Source: Elusimicrobiota bacterium
GTDB taxonomy: Bacteria > Elusimicrobiota > Endomicrobiia > CG1-02-37-114 > JAHJSO01
Reading direction: 5' to 3'
Assembly (NCBI GenBank): GCA_018830385.1
Contig: JAHJSO010000008.1
Location: forward strand, 1 to 12,039
Length of the DNA: 12,039 nt
The notes beneath the pieces are model-generated. The model made no database searches. It worked only from the letters and a program-made list of their open reading frames with translations, and was not told the DNA's origin. A program made the position numbers and the translations under genes. This document shows positions 6,095 through 12,039 of this stretch, one piece after another. Each line of letters begins with the position of its first letter. Positions within the stretch are counted from its first letter, which is position 1.

Positions 6095-7336
6095 TTACAT
6101 ATTCCGGTATATTTCAGCCAGTCGTTTCGCTATTGCCCGCCAGTCGTATTTTCTTTCAACCAGTCCACGTGCATTTACCGCAATCCCTTTGCGTCGCCTC
6201 GCATTTTTTAGCAATTTAACCGTTTCGGCGGCGAATTCCCCGGGTGTATCGGTGATAATGATTTCCTTCCCGTGCCTTGCTTCTATGCCGTAACTGCCTA
6301 ATTTGTTCGTTACGACGGGCACACCCATAGACATCGCCTCAAGGATTTTGCCCTTTATGCCTCCGCCGACGCGAGACGGAGCCACAAAAACGTCAGAGTT
6401 TTTTAAGTAAGGTCGGACGTCGGGCACACCGCCTGTAACACGCACATGCCTGTCCTCCTGAAGTTTAAGTATCTTTTCCGTCGGGCCGGAGCCAACGATG
6501 TATAATTTCACATTGGGAAGTTTCCCTGTAATAAGCGGGAGTATTTTTTTGCAGAAGTAAACCATGGCGTCTTCGTTCGGATAATGGTGGTAATGTCCGA
6601 CATATGTTAAATTGAATCCATCGGCAGGGAAGAAGGTTCGCCCGCCGGCAGAGTCCCTGCCGGCAGCACAGCCGTAAGCAGGATTACTCCCGGAGGTAGC
6701 CCTCCCCCCGGTCTTCGCCCTGCTGAAAAATTTTGTGTCCACGCCGGTCGGCACGACCTCAATGTCTGCGGAAGGCAGAACCGCCTGCAGTTCATTCTTA
6801 TCCTTTTGGGTAACGGTAATTATCTTGTTGAATTTCCCGCATATATTCGTTTCATACCGCACGAGTTTTTTCCACTCGGTGTATCTGTTTTTATCGCTCA
6901 GTTCGCGGTTGTGGATGGACCTGTCAAAAAACAGGTCGCTTGTGTCGTGTTGTGTAAGTATGGTTTTTATGCCACAGGAAAAATTTACGTAGCCCGCTAT
7001 GATGGCATATTCTATATGCAGTAAATCAATTTTTTCCTGTTTGATAACCCTCCGGATGGTGTGCGCCATCCCCATGCAATAAAACTCCCTGACGGCATAG
7101 GGGTATGAGTCATCCAGGGGCGTTTTTGAAAAGGATACGGGGAAAACCTTACGGCAGTACTTCTTCAGTCCGGGGATGTGCAGCAACTGCTCCTGGCGCT
7201 GGATGAAAGTAATAAGGTAAATGTCATGCATGTGTCCCATAAATTTGAGTAAGTTGTAAATCCTTACTATGCCACCATGCACGGGCGGGTAAGGGAAATA
7301 GGGGACAACGAGAGCAACCCGTCTTTTTTTATTCAT
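6095..7336 (-). CDS. Family-4 glycosyltransferase (GT-B fold)
   Basis: The 413-residue protein is a GT-B retaining glycosyltransferase. The N-terminal half starts RVALVVPYFPYPPVHGGIVR, with the glycine-rich acceptor loop H20-G-G. The C-terminal half begins near 240: FNLTYVGHYHHYPNEDAM, then YIVGSGP (279-285), VTGGVPDVRPYL (300-311) and GGIKGKILEAMSMGVPVV (325-342). In place of the usual E-x7-E, the first Glu is Gly and only E333 remains, as in GT4 groups with a G-I-x-x-K-x-L-E-A-M motif such as those next to exosortase loci. Residues 207-239 are an extra Gly/Ala-rich insertion. ATG at 7336 is chosen over the TTG at 7342: it overlaps the preceding stop by 8 nt (ATGAATAA), the same junction type as the gene before. 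It is last in the minus-strand train and probably adds a sugar to the glycan or peptide built by this locus. Confidence 0.9.
   Translation of the reverse strand: MNKKRRVALVVPYFPYPPVHGGIVRIYNLLKFMGHMHDIYLITFIQRQEQLLHIPGLKKYCRKVFPVSFSKTPLDDSYPYAVREFYCMGMAHTIRRVIKQEKIDLLHIEYAIIAGYVNFSCGIKTILTQHDTSDLFFDRSIHNRELSDKNRYTEWKKLVRYETNICGKFNKIITVTQKDKNELQAVLPSADIEVVPTGVDTKFFSRAKTGGRATSGSNPAYGCAAGRDSAGGRTFFPADGFNLTYVGHYHHYPNEDAMVYFCKKILPLITGKLPNVKLYIVGSGPTEKILKLQEDRHVRVTGGVPDVRPYLKNSDVFVAPSRVGGGIKGKILEAMSMGVPVVTNKLGSYGIEARHGKEIIITDTPGEFAAETVKLLKNARRRKGIAVNARGLVERKYDWRAIAKRLAEIYRNM
6620..6718 (-). repeat. In-frame GC-rich repeat-like insertion in GT4
   Basis: About 33 codons between the two GT-B halves encode a Gly/Ala/Ser-rich segment containing GCAAGRDSAGGR. 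On the plus strand GCCGGCA recurs at 6644-6650 and 6659-6665, exactly 15 bp apart; the second copy sits in the 8-bp palindrome TGCCGGCA (6658-6665). The pentapeptides CAAGR and DSAGG resemble the xTAGx units of the insertion in the GT2-RRE gene, and both stretches contain a GGRA tetrapeptide. The segment is absent from the ordinary GT4 pattern at this hinge. Confidence 0.6.
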
Positions 7337-8780
7337 AGTCAACGGGACGGACGGCCACGCAGTAGTCCATCCGGACCTTTTCCTTTATGTCATCAACCAG
7401 TGGGAAGATCCGTTTACTGCCGATTTCAACGGTTTTCCACCCGGCGGCTTCAATCTCCTTTTTCAGTTCACTGTGTGTATATTGATGGACGATAATATTG
7501 CCTATTGAGCGGTCCCTGACGCCCCTGCCTGCCAGGTGTCCCGCAGTGTCAACGAATGCCCGTGCAAAAAAATCAACCGGCAGGACAAAAGTTTTCGGAA
7601 GGAAAATTCCGTATTTTTTTAATAGCAGATAAAAAAAGTACCTGCTCTCATGGTAATCCCACAATAAAAGTTTTCCGCCCGGCCTGACAGTATTTCTTAT
7701 TTGTTTGAATAAGTTCATACGGTTTTCCCTGCGGAAAAACATTATTGTGTCAAACATAACCGCATAATCAAATGACTCCGGGCTGATGCCGGGCAACAGT
7801 TTTTCCAGGTCCATAACCCTGAATTCCGCCTTGCCCGGCAGGTTGTTGTATCTGAGCGCCAATTCCGAAGCCCTTTTTATCATATTAGGGCTGTTGTCAA
7901 GCCCCGTAACGGAAAAACCCTCTTTTGCCAGGGCAAACGATTCCCGCCCTGCCCCGCAACCAAGGACCAGGACGTTGGCGCCTGTTTTGCCGGACAGGAG
8001 GTATTTGTTTGCCATGTATCTCTCAACTTCATTCAGTCCCTTTTCAATCCACATAACCTGTCCTTCAACGGTAGTCATTTTATCGTAATTTTTTAAGGTA
8101 CTCAATTTTATTTCCCGGTCTGTCCTGCCGCAGAAATAATATGTCGTAAAGATCATCAGGAATTTTACCGGCAACTCAAAGACCATGTAAATACAGGGTT
8201 CGGCCCGGTGAAAAGCCAAAAAACCGCACTGGAATAACCGGTGAAGGGCTTTGTTAATGACCGAAATGGCAGGCAGGGCTAACCGGACGGGTTTCATACG
8301 TGCGGCTATGTCAACCACCCTGCGTGACAGCGAGAGCCCGCCCAGCATAAAAACGAAAGTGCCTACGGCCAGCCGCGCTATCAGGTAAACAAGATATGAG
8401 TAAACCCCGGTTAGGTAACTTACCATTTTGCCTGATGGCGAAGTCAGGTCCAGGAAACCCCATTTTTTCTCAATCCGGATGACCCTGCCGATAACCATGG
8501 ATTCACTGACGGGTTTGTCAAAACCAAGAGCCATGTCACCCTTTGTCCTCATCGTCCCGTTGCGACTGAGGCATGTCCTGTAAATAATGCGGTGGGCGTA
8601 AAGTCCGTTATTTTGTTCAAAGGCGAGAATGTCGCCGGGGCGGAGCGTTCCGGGTGGCGTCCTTTGTATGGTGAGGGTATCTCCGGCTTCAAGCAGAAAC
8701 CCCATACATTTTCCGCTGTATTCACCCTCTATTTTGTTTTCAAATAATAATTGCTTTTTAAGTAACTCCACTTCATACAT
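7329..8780 (-). CDS. S24/S26 peptidase-like domain fused to SAM methyltransferase
   Basis: Residues 1-110 follow the S24/S26 signal-peptidase fold: G23-K-C25-M-G-F-L-L-E-A-G-D34 aligns without gaps with the family G-x-S-M-x-P-x-l-x-x-G-D, then LRPGDILAF (46-54), Y61-A-H63-R-I-I (the His form of the catalytic base seen in SipW/ER-type enzymes), K80-G-D82, D88 and VIGRV. The nucleophile Ser is replaced by Cys25 (TGT). Residues 118-215 are hydrophobic/basic with two or three possible membrane or amphipathic helices. Residues 225-480 are a class I methyltransferase: VLVLGCGAGRES (270-281), D295 at the end of strand 2, FDYAVMFDTIMFF, and VRPGGKLLLWDY. The ATG at 8780 overlaps the ATPase stop by 8 nt (ATGTATGA); a longer frame to 8903 lies wholly within the ATPase gene and has no domain. 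It could cleave or only bind a peptide and methylate the product; a dead peptidase is equally possible. Confidence 0.82.
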   Translation of the reverse strand: MYEVELLKKQLLFENKIEGEYSGKCMGFLLEAGDTLTIQRTPPGTLRPGDILAFEQNNGLYAHRIIYRTCLSRNGTMRTKGDMALGFDKPVSESMVIGRVIRIEKKWGFLDLTSPSGKMVSYLTGVYSYLVYLIARLAVGTFVFMLGGLSLSRRVVDIAARMKPVRLALPAISVINKALHRLFQCGFLAFHRAEPCIYMVFELPVKFLMIFTTYYFCGRTDREIKLSTLKNYDKMTTVEGQVMWIEKGLNEVERYMANKYLLSGKTGANVLVLGCGAGRESFALAKEGFSVTGLDNSPNMIKRASELALRYNNLPGKAEFRVMDLEKLLPGISPESFDYAVMFDTIMFFRRENRMNLFKQIRNTVRPGGKLLLWDYHESRYFFYLLLKKYGIFLPKTFVLPVDFFARAFVDTAGHLAGRGVRDRSIGNIIVHQYTHSELKKEIEAAGWKTVEIGSKRIFPLVDDIKEKVRMDYCVAVRPVDYE

Positions 8781-9522
8781 TTTTATCGTTTGCCGTCGGC
8801 GTTCCCCTGTATAGTTCCACCACCTGCTTCGTGTCCCCGCAGGCCACCATATTCCCCCTATCAAGATATAAACTCCGTCCGCAGTACTCACTGACCAAAT
8901 CAAGCGAGTGTGATACGAACAAAATTGTTTTTCCCCTGTCCCGGAATTCCTTTATGGTCTCAAAACATTTATTCTGAAAAGATATATCACCTACCGCCAT
9001 GATTTCATCAAGCAAGATTATATCCGCCTCCGCCTGCATTGCCACTGCGAACGTAAGCCGGCTGTACATCCCGCTTGAATAGTGTGTCAGTTCAGTATCA
9101 ATGAAATCATGCAGTCCGGCGAAATCCACTATGCGGTCAAAATTTTTTCTTATTGTCCCACGGTTAAGCCCTAAAAGGGCGCCATACAGATATACATTTT
9201 CCCTGCCCGTGAGTTCCCTCTGGCAACCTGCCCCTAAACTCAGAAAGAAGTTTATGCTTCCGCTGACCCTCACCACGCCGCTTGTAGGATACAGCACCCC
9301 CGCAATAGTTTTTAATAATGTTGTCTTACCCGAACCGTTCGGGCCGATTATGCCGAATATTTCGCCCTTTCGGACGGAAAAAGTAATGTCCCGCAACGCC
9401 CAGAACGCCCCCGCCGTTTTCCTACCGGTGAAAGCGGAAGAGATACCCTTGAATATTGAGGTGCGGTTTTCCCCGCCGGCCCTGAACCTTTTTGAGAGAT
9501 TTTCAACTTCAATTACGTTCAT
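8773..9522 (-). CDS. ABC-2 exporter ATP-binding subunit (Wzt/KpsT/TagH-like)
   Basis: The 249-residue ATPase has Walker A G60-P-N-G-S-G-K-T67, the Q-loop region near FLSLGAGCQRELTG, the variant signature YSSGMYSRLTFAVA (148-161), Walker B IILLDE (168-173), the D-loop AVGD and the switch His205 in FVSHSLD. The YSSGM signature and the LGAG-F/E-LTG-REN element are typical of the polysaccharide and teichoic-acid exporter ATPases. Members that recognise a capped O-antigen have an extra C-terminal carbohydrate-binding domain of about 150-200 residues; this one stops soon after the nucleotide-binding domain, so substrate recognition would depend on the permease or on partners. It starts in a 4-nt ATGA overlap with the permease and its stop overlaps the next gene by 8 nt. 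It powers export of the locus product across the inner membrane. Confidence 0.92.
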   Translation of the reverse strand: MNVIEVENLSKRFRAGGENRTSIFKGISSAFTGRKTAGAFWALRDITFSVRKGEIFGIIGPNGSGKTTLLKTIAGVLYPTSGVVRVSGSINFFLSLGAGCQRELTGRENVYLYGALLGLNRGTIRKNFDRIVDFAGLHDFIDTELTHYSSGMYSRLTFAVAMQAEADIILLDEIMAVGDISFQNKCFETIKEFRDRGKTILFVSHSLDLVSEYCGRSLYLDRGNMVACGDTKQVVELYRGTPTANDKNV

Positions 9523-10340
9523 AATATTTCGGCGAACTTCCTTTGCATCTTTCTAAAGATTTTAAACCCAATGAACAGAATGAGTAGGCTCAACAACAAT
9601 ATTATCCCGAGCAGGGAGAAGTTTGGAGCATTGTTATATATCAGACAGGAACGTGACGCAGTGATTATGTGCGTCATCGGGTTCAACAACAGGAGAAGCC
9701 GCCTCTGTTCCGAAATGGCGGACAAACTGTAAAAGATGGGCGTAAGGAAAAAACCAGCCGTTACTATCAGTCCCCATATCCTTTCTATGTCACGGTAATA
9801 CACGCACAACGCAGACAGCGGCAGTGAAATGCTTATCACCAGAATCAACTGGACAAGCACTATTAAGGGGACCAGAAAGAACAGGGGCGTAAAAGTAGCC
9901 CCCGACAAAAGCAGAAATGCCGTAAGTATGAGAAGTTCAAACAGGTGTGACAGAAAAACCGTCAGGACGGACGAGACCACGATAATTTCGCGAGGGAAGG
10001 TGAAGTTTTTTACAAGTTCCGCTCTCCGGATGAGTGACGATAAACTGTATGAGGTTGCGGAGGCAAAGAAATTCCACTGTACAATGCCGACCAGCAGGTA
10101 GAGGGGATAGTGCTCCACAAATTTTCCCATCCATTTTATGAACAGGAGGTTGAGTATCAGAAAGAGAAGCAGGGGGTGGAGTAAAGTCCAGAAGAAACCA
10201 AGGAGAGTCCCCTGGTCCCGCAACCTGAACTCAGACAATGTCATTTGCACGGTAAGGTCTAAATACTTATTTTTCATAAAAATCATCGCCCCTCGGGGAG
10301 GGGATAATTTACTTTCTCTATTTTCATTTTGAACTGTCAT
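9519..10340 (-). CDS. ABC-2 type polysaccharide export permease (Wzm-like)
   Basis: This 273-residue protein matches ABC-2 polysaccharide permeases in length and layout: a cytoplasmic N-terminal amphipathic stretch (LDLTVQMTLSEFRLRDQ), the family segment LGFFWTLLHPLLLFLILNLLF as the first membrane helix, and about five more hydrophobic helices, with YYRDIERIWGLI (the conserved YRD of the family) before the helix GFFLTPIFYS and LNPMTHII near the last pair. It pairs with the ATPase immediately downstream (ATGA overlap). Three in-frame ATGs are possible: 10340, 10286 and 10277. I give 10340 because it overlaps the upstream stop by 17 nt, like other junctions here, but the first 18 residues are hydrophilic and not family-like, so 10286 (preceded by GAGGGG) or 10277 may be the real start. 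Confidence 0.9.
   Translation of the reverse strand: MTVQNENRESKLSPPRGAMIFMKNKYLDLTVQMTLSEFRLRDQGTLLGFFWTLLHPLLLFLILNLLFIKWMGKFVEHYPLYLLVGIVQWNFFASATSYSLSSLIRRAELVKNFTFPREIIVVSSVLTVFLSHLFELLILTAFLLLSGATFTPLFFLVPLIVLVQLILVISISLPLSALCVYYRDIERIWGLIVTAGFFLTPIFYSLSAISEQRRLLLLLNPMTHIITASRSCLIYNNAPNFSLLGIILLLSLLILFIGFKIFRKMQRKFAEIL
10289..10303 (-). other. GC hairpin near the permease start
   Basis: CCCCTC and GAGGGG form a perfect 6-bp stem with a 3-nt loop. On the minus strand the 3' arm is the putative ribosome site for the ATG at 10286 and is followed by CGATGATTTTTATG. It could mask that start, favouring initiation at 10340, or act as a weak attenuator between the TPR protein and the exporter. 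The T-run is only five bases, so a strong terminator is unlikely. Confidence 0.35.
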
Positions 10341-12033
10341 GTGCTCGTTTGAGATTGGCGAGCGCCCGTAGATTATTCGGGTCCGATTTTAACACCAGAT
10401 TGTAATTCCTGATTGCATTTTCATAATCTTTCCTGACAAAATATATACTACCGATATTGTTATATGCGGAAACAATTTTGGGGTTAATATTTATGGTTTG
10501 TTTATACATCTCTAATGCCTGATTATATTCGCCTTTCAGGAAATAGATATTCCCGAGGTTGTTGTACGCCTCTGCATTTTTTGGGTCAATATTTATCGCC
10601 TGTTTAATGTATTCAAGCCCGGTGTCCGGATTTCCCATATCAACGCAGGTAAGTCCTATGTTGTTGTACGCCTTTGAATAGAGCGGATAGTACTGGATGG
10701 CTTTTTTATAGGAATCAATCGCCTGCTCGTAAGATTGTCCCTCCCTATAAATATTACCGAGATTATAGTGGGCTCTCGGGCAGGACTGGGATGTCCTGAT
10801 AGTCGCTGTCCAGAGGGTAAAATTGTCTTTCCAGTCCTTATTGCGGGATATTGTTCTAACAGAATATAGGGTTATTAAAACAGCCAGCAGCGTCCATTTG
10901 ATGTAGCCCTTCGGGAAAAGTTTGTTGAATATGGCTGCTGCCGCCATACAGAAACCTATGGATGGCAGATAGAGGTATCGCTCGGCGGCAAGATTAACTA
11001 TCGGTATAATATTGGAGACCGGAATTAGTGTAACAAAAAACCACATTATGGAAAAAGATACTATTCTGAATTTTTTCAGCAAAACAAATACCATAGAGAT
11101 AAGTACTACCAGGACAGTTAAAGATATTATCACTGAAAAATCATAGAGCGAATAAGAAACAGGAAACATATAAATGTAATCAGCACACAGGTTTAACGGG
11201 AAAAAAAACAGATATACATAGTGGGCAAACACTTTACTCATTGTAAATAAATTGGTAAATGGCGAAGTATATACGGCCAGATGTTTTAACTCATGGGGGA
11301 GGTCCGTTGGTATTTCATAGATGAACCTCGGCCCAAGAAACCAGAGATAACCGACGATTAAAATCAGATAAGGGATATACCACGGGAGCCGCAGCAGGAG
11401 TTTGCTGAATTTTGACTGCGAGATAAAAAAGTAGTCGTATAAAATAAACAACAGGGGTAAACTTATCGCCATACCCTTGGAGAGTACGCCCAGGACATAG
11501 AATATATTCGCCCCGATAAAATATAAAATTTTTGACCGGTTGCTTTCGGATTTTGCGCTTTTTATGAACAGCAAAAACCCCGAAAGACAAAAAAACACTA
11601 CGAGTAAATCCGACCTGAACCCCACTACAGCTACCGATTCTGTGAGGACAGGGTGTGCTGCGAATATCAGCCCTGCCATTAATGATACGGATAAGTTTTT
11701 GACAGTTGAATAAACAAAAAAATACACCAGCAAGCAATTAAGAAGATGGAGGAGCACATTTGTGAGATGGTGTCCAAAGGGGTTCAGTCCCCAGATGGAA
11801 TAATCAAAGATTGCGGAAAGCACCCACACCGGCCGTGCAACATTCGGGCAGTCAGGTATGACCTGGACAAAACTTTTGGGGTTTATTATTGTCAGGGCGT
11901 TTTTTGCTGTTTTGATAAATTTGTTTTCAACTATTAAATGAATGTCATCCCAAACGAACTTATTGTTCAATGAATTGGAATAGTTGATTCCTACAACGAC
12001 CAGAAGGACGAGCAATATTTTAGAGTGGGTCAT
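10324..12033 (-). CDS. TMTC-like multispan membrane protein with C-terminal TPRs
   Basis: The 569-residue protein starts with a signal-anchor-like helix (ILLVLLVVVGINYSNSL) followed by FVWDD (26-30), whose paired Asp match the first extracytoplasmic loop of GT-C transferases. RPVWVLSAIFDYSIWGLNP and GHHLTNVLLHLLNC follow, as in TMTC O-mannosyltransferases and their bacterial relatives. About ten membrane helices run to residue 400. The last 150 residues hold four TPR units (RAHYNLGNIYREG, KAYNNIGLTCVDMG, EAYNNLGNIYFLKG, SAYNNIGSIYFVRK) ending in a partial helix. The predicted role is transfer of a lipid-linked sugar on the outer face of the cytoplasmic membrane, with the TPRs binding a protein or glycan partner. 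ATG at 12033 is preceded by an in-frame TAA at 12037-12039, so the start is reliable. Any promoter is outside the window. It is the first visible gene of the minus-strand train and slightly more AT-rich than the genes after it. Confidence 0.85.
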   Translation of the reverse strand: MTHSKILLVLLVVVGINYSNSLNNKFVWDDIHLIVENKFIKTAKNALTIINPKSFVQVIPDCPNVARPVWVLSAIFDYSIWGLNPFGHHLTNVLLHLLNCLLVYFFVYSTVKNLSVSLMAGLIFAAHPVLTESVAVVGFRSDLLVVFFCLSGFLLFIKSAKSESNRSKILYFIGANIFYVLGVLSKGMAISLPLLFILYDYFFISQSKFSKLLLRLPWYIPYLILIVGYLWFLGPRFIYEIPTDLPHELKHLAVYTSPFTNLFTMSKVFAHYVYLFFFPLNLCADYIYMFPVSYSLYDFSVIISLTVLVVLISMVFVLLKKFRIVSFSIMWFFVTLIPVSNIIPIVNLAAERYLYLPSIGFCMAAAAIFNKLFPKGYIKWTLLAVLITLYSVRTISRNKDWKDNFTLWTATIRTSQSCPRAHYNLGNIYREGQSYEQAIDSYKKAIQYYPLYSKAYNNIGLTCVDMGNPDTGLEYIKQAINIDPKNAEAYNNLGNIYFLKGEYNQALEMYKQTININPKIVSAYNNIGSIYFVRKDYENAIRNYNLVLKSDPNNLRALANLKRAHDSSK

Positions 12034-12039
12034 TGATTA

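Noticed and set aside
8781..8903. Upstream extension of the peptidase-methyltransferase frame by 41 codons
   Set aside because: The extension lies entirely inside the ATPase gene and shows no domain-like sequence; the overlap start at 8780 is far more natural.
9101..9556. Plus-strand ORF of 151 codons inside the exporter genes
   Set aside because: It is antisense to the ATPase with its Walker motifs; a shadow frame made possible by codon bias.
1..12039. CRISPR array, tRNA, insertion sequence or prophage genes
   Set aside because: No spaced repeats, cloverleaf, transposase or integrase features were seen in either strand.

Overview
The window reads as bacterial DNA with tightly packed, overlapping genes and very little non-coding sequence. 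It looks like part of a cell-surface glycan locus from an uncultured, probably Gram-negative lineage. Nothing in it (no rRNA, no ribosomal protein) fixes the taxonomy. The mix of an RRE/PqqD protein, an S24/S26-like peptidase-methyltransferase fusion, a DUF362 protein and a TMTC-like TPR membrane protein is the sort of repertoire seen in candidate phyla such as Omnitrophota, Nitrospirota or Desulfobacterota; that is a guess.

Layout. Bases 1-706 hold an AT-rich HEPN/minimal-nucleotidyltransferase pair (HEPN cut by the window start). Bases 707-824 are a structured, mostly non-coding leader. Bases 825-6079 form a plus-strand gene train: a free-standing PqqD-like RRE protein, a 27-codon basic peptide with a Y-x-x-P-x-L motif that overlaps the RRE stop, a family-2 glycosyltransferase with a second PqqD-like domain fused at its C terminus, another GT2, a DUF362 protein, and a zinc-ribbon methyltransferase. 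Bases 12033-6095 form a convergent minus-strand train whose five genes overlap end to end: a TMTC-like multispan protein with four TPRs, an ABC-2 permease, its short ATPase, an S24/S26-peptidase-like/methyltransferase fusion with Cys in place of the catalytic Ser, and a GT4. The two trains meet tail to tail across only 15 bp (6080-6094).

How the parts may work together. The conventional reading is assembly of a methyl-decorated surface glycan on the cytoplasmic side, export by the Wzm/Wzt-type ABC pair, and sugar transfer by the TMTC-like protein outside. The unusual reading comes from the RRE components. RREs bind leader peptides in RiPP pathways; here one sits alone, translationally overlapped with a tiny leader-like peptide, and another is fused to a glycosyltransferase. 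With the peptidase-like/methyltransferase fusion and exporter, this suggests an RRE-guided, possibly glycosylated and methylated, peptide product or a peptide-templated glycan. No radical SAM, lasso cyclase or B2-type protease is visible, so this does not match a RiPP class I know.

A second oddity is that two unrelated glycosyltransferases (GT2-RRE and GT4, on opposite strands) both carry in-frame, GC-rich, 15-bp-period insertions encoding similar x-[TAS]-A-G-x pentapeptides.
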